Below, in pieces: positions 1 to 8,891 of a DNA stretch of 64,000 nucleotides. The stretch spans positions 248,001 through 312,000 of the forward strand of contig NZ_JABCQF010000001.1 in the NCBI RefSeq assembly GCF_015244705.1. Direction: 5' to 3'. The notes under the pieces were generated by a model. That model did not search any database, had not been told where the DNA came from, and saw only the letters and a list, made by a program, of their open reading frames with translations. Source of the stretch: Gluconobacter potus. Lineage in GTDB: Bacteria > Pseudomonadota > Alphaproteobacteria > Acetobacterales > Acetobacteraceae. How positions within the stretch are numbered: the stretch's first letter is position 1; every line of letters starts with the position of its first letter. The position numbers were made by a program, and so were the translations under genes.

Positions 1-1701
1 CGCAACCGGGGCTTTCCGATATCCGCCAATGACGGAATGCGTGCGGCGGCTGGCCGGGACATCCTGCTTCTCAACAGCGACACGCTCGTGCCTGCAGGCT
101 GGGTCGAGCGGTTGCGGGCAAGGCTTGCAGAATCGGATGTCGGCACGGTCACGCCGCTTTCCAACGATGCGACCATCCTGTCCTACCCGTCCACGGACCG
201 TCCCAACCCGGTTCCGTCTCTTGCGGAAATGCGCGCGATGGACCGGCTGTGCCAGAAGAATGTCGCCGTCTCTAAGGAGATCGACCTGCCCACTGCCCAC
301 GGGTTCTGCATGGCGATTTCCGCTGACTGTCTGGCTGAAACGGGTCTGTTCTGTGAAGACCTGTTTGCCCAGGGCTATGGCGAGGAAAATGATTTCTGCC
401 TCCGTGCGACGGCTAGGGGATTCCGGCATCTGGCCGCGCCGGAGCTTTACGTCGCCCATGTCGGATCCGCGTCATTCGGAACAGCCAGGAACGCGCTCGG
501 GGTGCGAAATCTGGACATCCTCAATGCCCTGCACCCCGGCTATCATGCCCTCGTAGCGCGTTTCATCGCTGCCGATCCCCTGCACGAAACGCGGCGCAGA
601 CTGGATGCCGCACGGCTGCTCCAGCAGGGGGCGGGCCGGCCTGCCATTCTCATGGTCCAGCACGATGCCGGCGGCGGCGTCGGACGGGTCGTGCGCGAGC
701 GATCGGAGGCTTTCGAGGCGGATGGCGTGCTTGCCCTAGCGCTTCGCCCGCATGAAAGCGGCTGTCTGCTCGAATACGCCCTTGATGGAAAACGCTTTCC
801 CAACCTGAAATACCGTCTCCCGGATGAACTGCCGTCCCTGCTGGACCTGCTCGCCGCCCTGCGTGTCCAGGCGGTGGAGTGGCACCATCTGATCGGTCAT
901 GCGCCCTGCATCCGGACCCTGCATGAGGGGCTCGGCGTTCCGTATGACGTCTTCATCCATGATCATGTCTGGTTCTGCCCGCGAATCTCGCTCTGTGACG
1001 GGGCAGGGCGTTACTGCGGCGAACCGGACCCGGCGGGATGTGAACTTTGTGTGGCACGATGGGGAAGCTATCTCGGCGAAGACCTCTCCATTGCCGATCT
1101 TCTGGCCCGCTCCACCCGGGAGCTATCCGGCGCGCGCAGGCTCATGGCGCCTTCCGATGATACGGTCCGGCGCATCTGCCGGCATTTTCCCGGTCTGACT
1201 ATCGAGGCCCTGCCGCTGGAAGATGACGCGGCGCTTCACAAAGACATCATGCCCCATCGTCACGCGACCCGGGGGCAGCCGCTCAGGGTCTGTGTCGTGG
1301 GGGGAATCAGCCAGTGGAAAGGCTATGACGTCCTGCTGGCGCTGGCGACCGAGATCCAGACCCATCGCCTGCCCATCGTGCTGTCCCTGGTGGGCCATAC
1401 GCATGACGACGAGGCCCTGATCTCGCGGGGTGTCCGGGTAACGGGGGAATATCGCGAAGACGAGGTCCAGGCTCTGATCCGCCAGCAGCAGCCGGATGTG
1501 GGACTGATTCCCTCCATCGCGCCCGAAACATGGTGCTACGCCCTGGGCCAGGTCTGGCGCAGCGGGCTGGAAGCAGTCTGCTTTGATCTGGGCGCGCAGG
1601 GCGAACGGGTCAGAAGAAGCATGACCGGTCTTGCGGTGCCACTCGGTGTCGCACCCTACCAGCTTGCCATGATTCTGTTGGGGCGATGGGGGGCAGTATG
1701 A
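1..1701 (+). CDS. bifunctional GT2-GT4 glycosyltransferase, 5' end missing
   Basis: The frame is open from the first base, so the gene starts outside the window. The first residues match the GT2 nucleotide-sugar core: a GFxxSANxG-like stretch followed by LLLNSDT, which supplies the DxD-type metal site. A second half begins around base 640 (ILMVQHDAGGGVGR) and has a GT4 (GT-B) look, with FIHDHVWFCPR, a four-Cys region near bases 1015-1060, and a C-terminal Rossmann part (LRVCVVGGISQWKGYD). Such fusions usually build O-antigen or other surface glycans. Seen: two glycosyltransferase halves in one frame. Inferred: role in exported polysaccharide, supported by the GT4 and GT32-like genes downstream. 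The last residues are short for a GT4 domain, so the 3' end may be slightly eroded. Substrate unknown. Confidence 0.85.
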   Translation, partial: RNRGFPISANDGMRAAAGRDILLLNSDTLVPAGWVERLRARLAESDVGTVTPLSNDATILSYPSTDRPNPVPSLAEMRAMDRLCQKNVAVSKEIDLPTAHGFCMAISADCLAETGLFCEDLFAQGYGEENDFCLRATARGFRHLAAPELYVAHVGSASFGTARNALGVRNLDILNALHPGYHALVARFIAADPLHETRRRLDAARLLQQGAGRPAILMVQHDAGGGVGRVVRERSEAFEADGVLALALRPHESGCLLEYALDGKRFPNLKYRLPDELPSLLDLLAALRVQAVEWHHLIGHAPCIRTLHEGLGVPYDVFIHDHVWFCPRISLCDGAGRYCGEPDPAGCELCVARWGSYLGEDLSIADLLARSTRELSGARRLMAPSDDTVRRICRHFPGLTIEALPLEDDAALHKDIMPHRHATRGQPLRVCVVGGISQWKGYDVLLALATEIQTHRLPIVLSLVGHTHDDEALISRGVRVTGEYREDEVQALIRQQQPDVGLIPSIAPETWCYALGQVWRSGLEAVCFDLGAQGERVRRSMTGLAVPLGVAPYQLAMILLGRWGAV

Positions 1702-1886
1702 TGACGGGTGATTTACCTTTTTTATCGAAACAGGCCCCTATAATGCCGAAACGGAAGCCGGTATTTATGAAAACTGGTGCAACGCATCGTCGGGCTGCTG
1801 CTTGCAACTGTCATGACCACTCGCGACAGTTTATGAAACATGCCAGTATTATTGCCCGCAAGAACGGACGCAATTGGGAGTAGGGA

Positions 1887-2879
1887 ATGTCTAACGCCGC
1901 CGAAGCACCACGACAGAACCGGGTCATCGACCTCAAGGCCGGTGCACATATGATGGTTCTGGATGCAGGAATTTTCTGCATCTTCCATGCTGCCGGTCAG
2001 GCGCCCGCGGGACCAGCCGGACTGCCGGGAGTCCGGATTTCGCGCGCTCCCGGGACGCCGCCGGGAATCGTGACGATCAGCACCTTTGAGGAAGATGGCT
2101 GGATTGGCGGTTCGAACGGTGCTGCCCTGGTCCGGGTGATGCGGGGCCCGGCCGCGGTTCTCGTGACGACCTATCAGGAGCCGGGTAGTCCCCATGCGGC
2201 ACCGCGTCTACAGGTGGCCCAGCTTGCCGGCCCCTTAACTTCGGCTCCCGCACAGCCTGCGCCCCAGCCGGCGGGGGTGCAGGCTCCTGTGGCCGCGTCG
2301 GCTGCCTCGGAAGCAGTTGAGACCGTTGCGGAAGAGATCTCGAAGGATATTTCCGCCCATATCCAGCGCCGTGGCGATGTCACGAGCGGTATCGGACACT
2401 GGATGGGTGTCCCCGGTAGCCAGAGCTGGATCGAGGGCTTCAGCGTCGCTCCCGAAGAGAGCATTCCGGCGTCGGACATCGAATATCAGGCTGTTCTCGG
2501 CAAGGGCTGGCTGTCTCCGTGGGCTGAAGGTGGCCAGTACTGTGGTTCACGGGGCATGGCGCTCCCGATTCTGGGTCTGCGCGTCCGCCTGAAGGGCAAG
2601 TCCGCCGAGACGCACCGGATCCGCCTGACGGCGACGTTCACGGACGGCACGCGTCTTGGGCCCGTGGACGGTTCCGAGGCGCTGGAAGCCGAAAGCCTGG
2701 CGCCGCTGGAAGCCTTCCTGCTGGAAATCCTGCCCGAGAGTGAGGAAACTGCAGAGCCCAAGGCTGCTCCCAAAGTAACCCGCGCCAAGGCAGCGACGAA
2801 GCCCCGCGCTCCGAAAGCCGCTGCAGCACCTGCCAAGGCGGCATCTCCCAGAAAGCGCAAGTCCACCCCGGCATCCTGA
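1887..2879 (+). CDS. conserved-type hypothetical protein with Ala/Pro/Lys-rich tail
   Basis: This is a 330-residue protein of unknown function. The start is set by a GGGAG Shine-Dalgarno six bases before the ATG. Residues 1-110 are a compact mixed-composition domain, about 110-145 is a Pro/Ala-rich linker, 150-280 is a second domain with several aromatic residues (GHWMGVPGSQSW, GKGWLSPWAEGGQYCGSRG), and 285-330 is a repetitive Ala/Lys/Pro tail resembling histone H1-like extensions. There is no signal peptide or membrane segment, so it should be cytoplasmic. It lies between glycosyltransferase genes and may belong to that cluster. A TATAAT-like -10 at 1739-1744 in the 185-base gap upstream could drive it. 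Nothing in the sequence reveals an activity. Confidence 0.7.
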   Translation: MSNAAEAPRQNRVIDLKAGAHMMVLDAGIFCIFHAAGQAPAGPAGLPGVRISRAPGTPPGIVTISTFEEDGWIGGSNGAALVRVMRGPAAVLVTTYQEPGSPHAAPRLQVAQLAGPLTSAPAQPAPQPAGVQAPVAASAASEAVETVAEEISKDISAHIQRRGDVTSGIGHWMGVPGSQSWIEGFSVAPEESIPASDIEYQAVLGKGWLSPWAEGGQYCGSRGMALPILGLRVRLKGKSAETHRIRLTATFTDGTRLGPVDGSEALEAESLAPLEAFLLEILPESEETAEPKAAPKVTRAKAATKPRAPKAAAAPAKAASPRKRKSTPAS

Positions 2880-3016
2880 TCCGTCGCTGATGCCCGACCA
2901 AGTGACCGGCGAGGGAACTTTCCCTTTCCGGTCGTCTTTGAAAACCGCTGTCATCTGCTGTCCTCTCCGTGTGCGAACAGGAAACCGCAGAGGCGTCCTG
3001 TCGCTCCGGAGAAGAC

Positions 3017-4249
3017 GTGCGTTATCTATTCGTCCACCAGAATTTCCCAGGGCAGTTCCTGCATTTTGTCCGCCATCTTCTGGCTCAGGGCCATGAGATC
3101 GTCTTCATTTCCGAAGCGAACAGCAATCATATTCCCGGTGTCCGCCGCGCCATTTACCGGGTGCCGCGCCTGCCTTCGATGGAAACCCATCGCAGTCTGA
3201 GGGAGTTCGAATACGGCCTGCTCCGTGCCGAAGCCGTCGCAACGGCCGCCCGGACGCTCAAGGGACTGGGGTATGAGCCCGATATCATCATCGGCCATCA
3301 CGGCTGGGGTGAACTGCTCAATCTGGTCGATGTCTTTCCGGACTGCCCAATTCTCGGATATTTCGAATTCTTCTATCACGCCGACCAGAACGACGTGGGG
3401 TTCGACCCGGAATTTCCGCCTTCACCGGAGCTCGCCGCTTCCGTGCGTGTCAAGAACGCGATCAATCTGCAGGCGCTCTGCCTTGCGAACGGATATGGTC
3501 AGTGCCCCACGCAGTTCCAGCTCGGAACCTATCCCGTCTGGGCGCAGGAGAAGATTTCCCTGTTGCGCGAAGGCGTCAATCTGGAGTTGTGCTCTCCCGA
3601 GCCGCAGGCCAGGCGCCGCAACCTTGTCATCAAGGACGCCCGGATCACGCCCAAAACGCCGCTCGTCACCTATGTGGCCCGTGATCTTGAACCCTATCGC
3701 GGCTTTCACGTTGTCATGCGCGCGCTCCCGCGCATTCTTTCCGAACGCAAGGACGCGCATGTCATTCTCGTCGGCGGAGACAGGGTCAGCTATGGCACGC
3801 TGCCGCCAGATGGCGGAAGCTGGCGCGAAGTCATGCTCCGCGAACTGGGAGATAGTCTGGATCTCGACCGCGTGCATTTTGTCGGCAAGGTCGAATACGA
3901 TGATTTCCGTGCCCTTCTGCGGCGTTCGGATGCCCATCTGTATCTGACCTATCCGTTCGTCGCCTCCTGGTCCCTGCGCGAAGCCATGGCCACAGGCTGC
4001 CCGATCATCGGAAGCGACACGGCGCCGGTGCGGGAGTTCCTCACGGATGACGTTACGGGCCGGCTGGTGCCGTTTCTGGAGCCCGAAAAGATCGCCGAAG
4101 CCACGCTTGCGCTTCTGGACGACCGCAGGGCGGCCCGTCGTCTGGGGCAGGAAGCCCGGCGTTATGCCGAGGCTGAGCTCTGCCTGAACGACTATCTGCA
4201 GCGTTACGACGATCTGGTTGACCGGATCACGAAAACGCACCGGTCCTGA
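3017..4249 (+). CDS. GT4 family glycosyltransferase
   Basis: This is a roughly 410-residue GT-B fold glycosyltransferase. I chose the GTG at 3017 over an ATG 48 bases upstream. It has GGAG five bases ahead and gives the canonical family N-terminus RYLFVHQNFPGQF. The N-terminal half contains PDIIIGHHGWGE. The C-terminal donor-binding half contains TYVARDLEPYRGFHVVMRALP, VGKVEYDDFRALLRRSDAHLYLTYPFVASWSLREAMATGCPIIGSD (the EAMATG region carries the acidic donor-sugar motif) and a helical tail. It probably transfers a sugar to a lipid-linked or polysaccharide acceptor at the inner face of the membrane. Context: polysaccharide genes on both sides. Acceptor and sugar cannot be read from sequence. 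Confidence 0.88.
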   Translation: MRYLFVHQNFPGQFLHFVRHLLAQGHEIVFISEANSNHIPGVRRAIYRVPRLPSMETHRSLREFEYGLLRAEAVATAARTLKGLGYEPDIIIGHHGWGELLNLVDVFPDCPILGYFEFFYHADQNDVGFDPEFPPSPELAASVRVKNAINLQALCLANGYGQCPTQFQLGTYPVWAQEKISLLREGVNLELCSPEPQARRRNLVIKDARITPKTPLVTYVARDLEPYRGFHVVMRALPRILSERKDAHVILVGGDRVSYGTLPPDGGSWREVMLRELGDSLDLDRVHFVGKVEYDDFRALLRRSDAHLYLTYPFVASWSLREAMATGCPIIGSDTAPVREFLTDDVTGRLVPFLEPEKIAEATLALLDDRRAARRLGQEARRYAEAELCLNDYLQRYDDLVDRITKTHRS

Positions 4250-4251
4250 GA

Positions 4252-4287
4252 GAGGCGACAGGACAGTTCAGGCCGTCCTGTCGCCTC
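4252..4287. terminator. hairpin between convergent glycosyltransferase genes
   Basis: A perfect 13-bp inverted repeat has arms at 4252-4264 (GAGGCGACAGGAC) and 4275-4287, with a 10-base loop. It lies immediately after the rightward GT4 gene and overlaps the stop codon of the leftward gene, where a bidirectional terminator would be expected. Neither side has a clear T-run, so it could instead act as an RNA 3'-end stabiliser. Confidence 0.6.
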
Positions 4288-5431
4288 AGGCACTATGCCA
4301 GCTTGAGCCGAGATGTTTGTATGAGACTTCATATTCCTCGATCGTCTCATGGAACCGGTGCTGGTCGTCGATCTGAAGGTCGCAGAGCGGTCTGTGGCTC
4401 TGCAGCGCATTGTAGATCGCACGGCTGACAGCCCTGTTGAGGACGCCGGGGCCGGTCTTGAAAGCAATATATAGTCCGCAATGTTCAAAGGTGTTGACCA
4501 GCGCCATCATGGCGGCGTTGGAAACGATGGCATTGCTCGGGGCGGCACCGAAAAAATCATTATGCAGCACGTAATTATGCGTCGTGAAAAGATGACACTC
4601 CTTGATGCTGCCGGTGGTGAGCTTCTTCCAGGCGTCCAGCGACCGGATCCGCAGATCGGCATCAAGCCACCAGCCGCCATTGGCCATGATGACATAGAGG
4701 CGGAGCAGATCGGCGCCTTCGGCAGGATGGCGGACCTTCCGAAAGATCTCGGAAATTTCTCTGCCGTAATGATCGTAAAGCCATTTTGCGGCGGAGTCGC
4801 GATCGAAGATCGTAAACCGGGTGCCGAGCAGTTCCTGATGGTAACGGATATTGTCCCTGATTTCTTCCGGCGGGTTACAATCCCAGTACATGTAAAGATG
4901 AGAGGGGATCGGGTTCGTGCTGGCGATATCTTCCCCGGTCCTGAGGCCAACAGGCGGGTATCGCAGGGCCAGTTCCAGATAAAGCCTGTCTATTTCTTCT
5001 CCGGAATGAAATATCTCGAAGGCATTTCCGATGAGATCAAGCCCCTGTCCGACTTTCCCATCCTGCCATGCGGTCTGGATGCCACGGATGTAATCGGCGA
5101 GAGCCTGAGAATACGTCTCCAGTTCCCCAAGTTCTTCCGGTGGCGGCACATTGGAAGATTTCAGGAGGCACAGCAGTCTGACCTGAAGAAGTGACTGGGG
5201 CAGGGGGAATTCCGTCTGAGTTTTGCCGTGCATATCGAAAGCCACCCTGTAGAAATAGGAGGCTTCGAGAACGTTGCTGTGAATATGAAGGATATTAGCG
5301 ATGGCAAAGGCATGCTCGACTGTCGATGCGCCATGTTTCTCGTAATAGGCAACCGCCTGATGGTCATGGCAGGAATGAAGTATATTGACATATGTCGAAT
5401 TTTCTGAGCTTATATCTTCTGAATTAATCAT
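4286..5431 (-). CDS. DXD-motif glycosyltransferase (Gly_transf_sug/GT32-like)
   Basis: This is a 381-residue protein. Residues 1-170 are helical and may form a TPR-like accessory domain. From about residue 178 it matches the sugar-transferase family with a DXD motif: IPSHLYMYWD, FTIFDRDSAAKWL, and then LLRLYVIMANGGWWLDADLRI, where DAD is the metal and nucleotide-sugar binding site. The family includes capsule and outer-chain mannosyl or galactosyl transferases. The gene is visibly less GC-rich than its neighbours and is followed by an AT-rich upstream region (5432-5600), which suggests acquisition by transfer. No signal peptide. Acceptor unknown. Confidence 0.8.
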   Translation of the reverse strand: MINSEDISSENSTYVNILHSCHDHQAVAYYEKHGASTVEHAFAIANILHIHSNVLEASYFYRVAFDMHGKTQTEFPLPQSLLQVRLLCLLKSSNVPPPEELGELETYSQALADYIRGIQTAWQDGKVGQGLDLIGNAFEIFHSGEEIDRLYLELALRYPPVGLRTGEDIASTNPIPSHLYMYWDCNPPEEIRDNIRYHQELLGTRFTIFDRDSAAKWLYDHYGREISEIFRKVRHPAEGADLLRLYVIMANGGWWLDADLRIRSLDAWKKLTTGSIKECHLFTTHNYVLHNDFFGAAPSNAIVSNAAMMALVNTFEHCGLYIAFKTGPGVLNRAVSRAIYNALQSHRPLCDLQIDDQHRFHETIEEYEVSYKHLGSSWHSA

Positions 5432-5623
5432 TTAATAACCATTTATACTGTAATATCTAGGATTGTGATGTTGATCATAATGTAACGCCACTGTATCTAT
5501 CAATGGTTTTGGTATGATTTCGTATATTCCCCGTCTTTTTCAGGATTTTTCTGTATCCCGAAGGTCCGACTGACTGACATCCGGGCAGGGAATCGGGCAA
5601 AATGAGGACAGGGAGAAGTTACA

Positions 5624-6064
5624 ATGGCGAATGATGTCGTATCGCTTTTGAAAAGCGCGCTGGGCCGCTGGGTGTGCAGAAAAGACGTGTCATCCCATCC
5701 ATCCCTGCTTACGGAACCGGATCTGCATGCTCTTGCCGTGGCGACCCAGGCAGGGCTATCGAGCCCGCCCTCGCCGGAGGGAGAACGGGAATGGGGCAAT
5801 CTGAGGGAACTGACGAAGGACTGGATCGTACAGCAGAAACCAGGCGTCGCGCCGGGGCCGTTGCAGACCCATGATTTCGAACATCTTGCGGCCCTGATCA
5901 CACCGGTACTTCCAGATGAGTCAACGCCTCAGGCGGTCTTGGAACCTGCCGTGTCACAACAGGAGCCGCCACAGACCGATATTCAGCCGAAGGTGGTGGT
6001 ACGCTGGACGCGCGAGGCCCCGGAACTGGTGTTTGCCCGCGAGCATCTCGAACGCTGTCTCTGA
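5624..6064 (+). CDS. hypothetical protein, 146 aa
   Basis: A small cytoplasmic-type protein starting at an ATG with a good GGGAG Shine-Dalgarno nine bases upstream. The N-terminal 40 residues look globular (VVSLLKSALGRWVC), the centre is Pro/Glu-rich, and the C-terminus (VVVRWTREAPELVFAREHLERCL) is conserved-looking. It has no recognised domain. It faces away from the GT32-like gene, so the 190-base AT-rich stretch 5432-5623 probably carries divergent promoters. Function unknown. Confidence 0.6.
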   Translation: MANDVVSLLKSALGRWVCRKDVSSHPSLLTEPDLHALAVATQAGLSSPPSPEGEREWGNLRELTKDWIVQQKPGVAPGPLQTHDFEHLAALITPVLPDESTPQAVLEPAVSQQEPPQTDIQPKVVVRWTREAPELVFAREHLERCL

Positions 6065-6068
6065 ACAG

Positions 6069-6098
6069 AAAAACGCCCCGCAGGAGACCTGCAGGGCG
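6069..6098 (-). terminator. intrinsic terminator of dps
   Basis: Hairpin arms 6074-6083 and 6089-6098 pair over ten bases with one G-T wobble. Read on the minus strand they are followed by five Ts (the A-run at 6069-6073). It lies 30 bases past the dps stop and may also limit rightward transcription from 5624-6064. Confidence 0.75.
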
Positions 6099-6127
6099 CT
6101 GGAAGGCTCAGTCGGTACCGGGGGTGA

Positions 6128-6667
6128 TCAGCTCCGGCTTCCCTTATGATCGCCATCGCGCATCTGGCCCGTCGGCTCCTGAACATGGGCCTCAAGGAAC
6201 CAGAGATGCTTGTCGAGGCCACGGGACACTTCCGTGAACACATCGGCCGTATCGTCGTCGCCAGCCTCGTCCGTCACCTTGATGGACTCACGCATGTTGT
6301 TGGCAACCGTCGCGTAACGGTCGATCAGTGCCGCCAGATGGTCGGCCACGCGATAGATGTTGTTCGGATAAGGCTTGCAGGCGCTGTTCTTGGCAACATC
6401 CTGCACGGTCCCCAGTGCCGTCCCGCCAAGCTGGACAGCGCGTTCGGCGACCGTGTCGGAGAAGCCATCGATGCTGGAGCGGAAGCCATCGAGCATTTCA
6501 TGGACGCCGATGAACTGCGGTCCCTTGAGGTTCCAGTGGGCCTGCTTGGTGATCAGCGCCAGGTCGATCAGGTCGGAAAGACGGGCGTTCAGCGTCTCGA
6601 TGGAAACATTCTTGGTGTTGTCCGCCGTGTTGTTCTGCGTCACGTGGCGGTCGGTTCTGGAAACCAT
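6128..6667 (-). CDS. dps: Dps, ferritin-like DNA-protection protein
   Basis: This is a 179-residue Dps family protein. Dps forms a dodecamer that oxidises Fe(II) with peroxide, stores the iron and coats DNA in stationary phase. I chose the start at 6667 because AGGAG lies six bases upstream; an ATG six codons earlier lacks this. The inter-subunit ferroxidase ligands are all present: His in KQAHWNLKG, Asp in HEMLDGF, Glu in AERAVQLGG. The C-terminal helix (SRGLDKHLWFLEAHVQE) is typical. It is monocistronic, with its own terminator downstream, and faces away from the pst operon. An OxyR- or Fur-type site was not recognised upstream. Confidence 0.95.
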   Translation of the reverse strand: MVSRTDRHVTQNNTADNTKNVSIETLNARLSDLIDLALITKQAHWNLKGPQFIGVHEMLDGFRSSIDGFSDTVAERAVQLGGTALGTVQDVAKNSACKPYPNNIYRVADHLAALIDRYATVANNMRESIKVTDEAGDDDTADVFTEVSRGLDKHLWFLEAHVQEPTGQMRDGDHKGSRS

Positions 6668-7041
6668 GGGAATACTCCTGAACATCGAAATGCAACCCGA
6701 AGCTTGGATTCAGGTCGTGAAAATCTTCTCGCGCCCCTTAGCGTTTCGGGGCCGGCGTTCATTCAAACGTGTCATCCGTGCCACGGTTGCCTTGCGAATT
6801 CAGGTTTGGACCGGCAATTTCATGATCTGCCGTCGGACGCGGTTTTCGGCGCGGGTGCCTGCCCGTTCCATTGACCGTTCAGGGCGGTTTGTAACGGCCA
6901 TGGCCTGCGGGGATGACATAAATCTTTCATCCCGTGTCGTTCCTGTTCCGGTTGTTCTTCCATGACAGGACGGCTAATGCACTGGTGTGGTGGCTGTAGC
7001 TGCCGGATAATGCCCGTTTTTCAAGTCAGAGCTCCTCACGC
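6668..7041. other. intergenic region between dps and pstC
   Basis: 374 bases without a convincing gene, separating two divergent transcription units. It carries the Pho box described separately and presumably the dps promoter near 6700. Several open frames cross it but are shadows without ribosome sites. In particular, no pstS is present here. Confidence 0.6.
6913..6930 (+). promoter_or_regulatory. Pho box upstream of pstC
   Basis: ATGACAT-AAAT-CTTTCAT matches the PhoB consensus CTGTCAT-AAAT-CTGTCAT: 5/7 in the first repeat, 4/4 in the linker and 6/7 in the second repeat. It is in the forward orientation, 111 bases before the pstC start. It predicts autoregulation of the operon, which encodes PhoB itself. 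A partial third unit (GTGTCGT, 6934-6940) follows. Confidence 0.75.
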
Positions 7042-8022
7042 ATGACCCTTGCCACAGCCACGCAGCCCGAAGAGGCCCGCGACAAGGCCGGTGTTTCCCA
7101 CAGTGGAAGCCGCCGCAGCGGGCCCGATACCGTATTTCACCTTCTGGTCGCCGCTTCGGCGCTTCTGGTTCTGGTGGTGCTGGGTGGTCTCGTGGTCCTC
7201 ATGGGCCTGGGGGGCAGTCAGGCTTTCCGGACCTTTGGCCTTGGATTTGCCTTTCATGATGTCTGGAACCCGGTTGCCGACGTGTACGGGGCGTGGGCGC
7301 CCCTGTTCGGTACGATCGTCAGCACCCTGATCGGCGTGGCGATTGCCCTGCCGCTGGCGTTCGGGACGGCGTTCTGGCTGACGGCGATGGCGCCTCCCAG
7401 GGTTGCCGCGATCGTTGGAACGGCTGTGCAACTTCTGGCTGCCGTACCCTCGATTATTTTCGGCATGTGGGGCTTTTTCACGATCGTCCCCTTCATGGCC
7501 CGGACGGTTCAGCCCTTTCTGACCCATCATTTCAGGCATGTTCCGGGGATCAGGTTCATCATTCATGGCGCGCCCTTTGGTACGGGGCTCATGACGGCCG
7601 GTCTGGTGCTGGCGGTCATGATCGCCCCCTTTATGACCGCCGTGATGCGCGACGTGTTCGCGGCCATGCCCAACATGCTGCGTGAAAGCGCCTATGGCTT
7701 GGGCGCCACGCGATGGGATGTGATGTGGAAGGTCGTGGTGCCATGGTCCCGTTCGGGCATGATCGGTGCGATCGTCCTCGGGATGGGGCGTGCCTTGGGT
7801 GAAACCATGGCCGTGACCTTCGTGATCGGAAACGTGACGGCGGTCGGCTGGTCGCTGTTTGCGCCCCGCAGCACGGTGGCGTCCCTGATCGCCCTTCAGT
7901 TCCCGGAAAGTCCAGCCGGGTCGCTGCGTCTGTCCGCGCTGCTGGCGCTGGGTTTCATCCTGATGCTGCTGTCCTTTGCCAGCCTGGCGCTGGCGCGGAT
8001 GCTGCGGGGAGATACGAAATGA
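7042..8022 (+). CDS. pstC: phosphate ABC transporter permease PstC
   Basis: A 326-residue inner-membrane permease, first gene of pstCAB-phoU-phoB-phoR. It has an N-terminal membrane helix (VAASALLVLVVLGGLVVLMG), a periplasmic segment (FGLGFAFHDVWNPVADVYGAWAP) and the transporter core. The EAA-type loop RESAYGLGATRWDVMWKVVVP couples it to the ATPase PstB. Length agrees with the family. No obvious strong Shine-Dalgarno precedes the ATG. It forms the membrane channel with PstA for high-affinity phosphate uptake and, with PhoU, feeds the PhoR sensor. The expected solute-binding PstS is not adjacent. Confidence 0.96.
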   Translation: MTLATATQPEEARDKAGVSHSGSRRSGPDTVFHLLVAASALLVLVVLGGLVVLMGLGGSQAFRTFGLGFAFHDVWNPVADVYGAWAPLFGTIVSTLIGVAIALPLAFGTAFWLTAMAPPRVAAIVGTAVQLLAAVPSIIFGMWGFFTIVPFMARTVQPFLTHHFRHVPGIRFIIHGAPFGTGLMTAGLVLAVMIAPFMTAVMRDVFAAMPNMLRESAYGLGATRWDVMWKVVVPWSRSGMIGAIVLGMGRALGETMAVTFVIGNVTAVGWSLFAPRSTVASLIALQFPESPAGSLRLSALLALGFILMLLSFASLALARMLRGDTK

Positions 8023-8891
8023 GCGGAACCGTCGTCTCCACAACCGGCTGGAAGCCCAATCCACGCGCGGCCCGCCGGCGCCGCGCCGATCATCTGGCGA
8101 CCGCTTTTGGCATGGTGATGGCCGGCATTCTGGTGCTGGTGCTGGCGTCCATTCTGTGGACGCTGCTATCACGCGGCCTTGCCGGCCTGTCCGCTACCGC
8201 GATCATGAAGCCGATGGGACCGCCTGGCTCCTCCTCAGGGCTGGCGAACGCGATCGTGGGCAGTCTGATCCAGACCTTCATGGCGCTGCTGATGGCGACG
8301 CCGCTCGGTCTTGGATGCGGGATCTATCTTTCGGAATACGGGACAGAAACCAATAAATTCGCGTCCTGCGTCCGCTTTGTGTCCGACGTGCTGATGTCGG
8401 TGCCGTCCATTCTGGTGGGCCTGTTCGTCTATCAGGTCCTGGTGGCGCCGTTTGGCCACTTTTCCGCGCTTGCGGGCTCCGTTGCGCTGGCGATTCTGGC
8501 GGTGCCGATTATCGTGCGTACGACCGAGGATATGCTGCGGCTTGTCCCGACGTCCATGCGCGAGGCCGGAGCGGCTCTGGGCGCGACGCGCTGGCGGGTA
8601 ACGCTTTCTCTGTGCCTGCGTTCCGCCAAGACGGGCGTTCTGACGGGTATTCTTCTGGCTCTGGCCCGGGTGAGCGGTGAAACGGCGCCGCTGCTGTTCA
8701 CGTCGCTCGGCAACCAGAACTGGTCTTTCAGCCTCAACCGGCCGATGGCGAGCCTGCCGGTGACGATCTACCAGTATGCCGGTGCATCCTATGAAGACTG
8801 GGTACAGCTGGCCTGGGCCGGCGCGCTGCTGGTGACGATGGGTGTGCTGGCCATCAACATTGCCGTCCGCGTTTCGGCGCGACGCGGATGA
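8019..8891 (+). CDS. pstA: phosphate ABC transporter permease PstA
   Basis: A 290-residue permease whose start overlaps the pstC stop by four bases (ATGA), so the two are translationally coupled. It has a basic N-terminus ([10 protein letters not shown]), about six membrane helices, [10 protein letters not shown] in the characteristic loop, and the ATPase-contact loop [20 protein letters not shown]. It pairs with PstC in the phosphate channel. Confidence 0.96.
   Translation: MSGTVVSTTGWKPNPRAARRRRADHLATAFGMVMAGILVLVLASILWTLLSRGLAGLSATAIMKPMGPPGSSSGLANAIVGSLIQTFMALLMATPLGLGCGIYLSEYGTETNKFASCVRFVSDVLMSVPSILVGLFVYQVLVAPFGHFSALAGSVALAILAVPIIVRTTEDMLRLVPTSMREAGAALGATRWRVTLSLCLRSAKTGVLTGILLALARVSGETAPLLFTSLGNQNWSFSLNRPMASLPVTIYQYAGASYEDWVQLAWAGALLVTMGVLAINIAVRVSARRG

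Noticed and set aside
1686-1883. small ORF after the GT2-GT4 gene
   Set aside because: No ribosome site, no protein-like pattern; the segment is better read as a promoter region with TATAAT.
6375-6965. 196-codon open frame between dps and pstC
   Set aside because: Antisense to dps in its first half and crosses the Pho box; no ribosome site.
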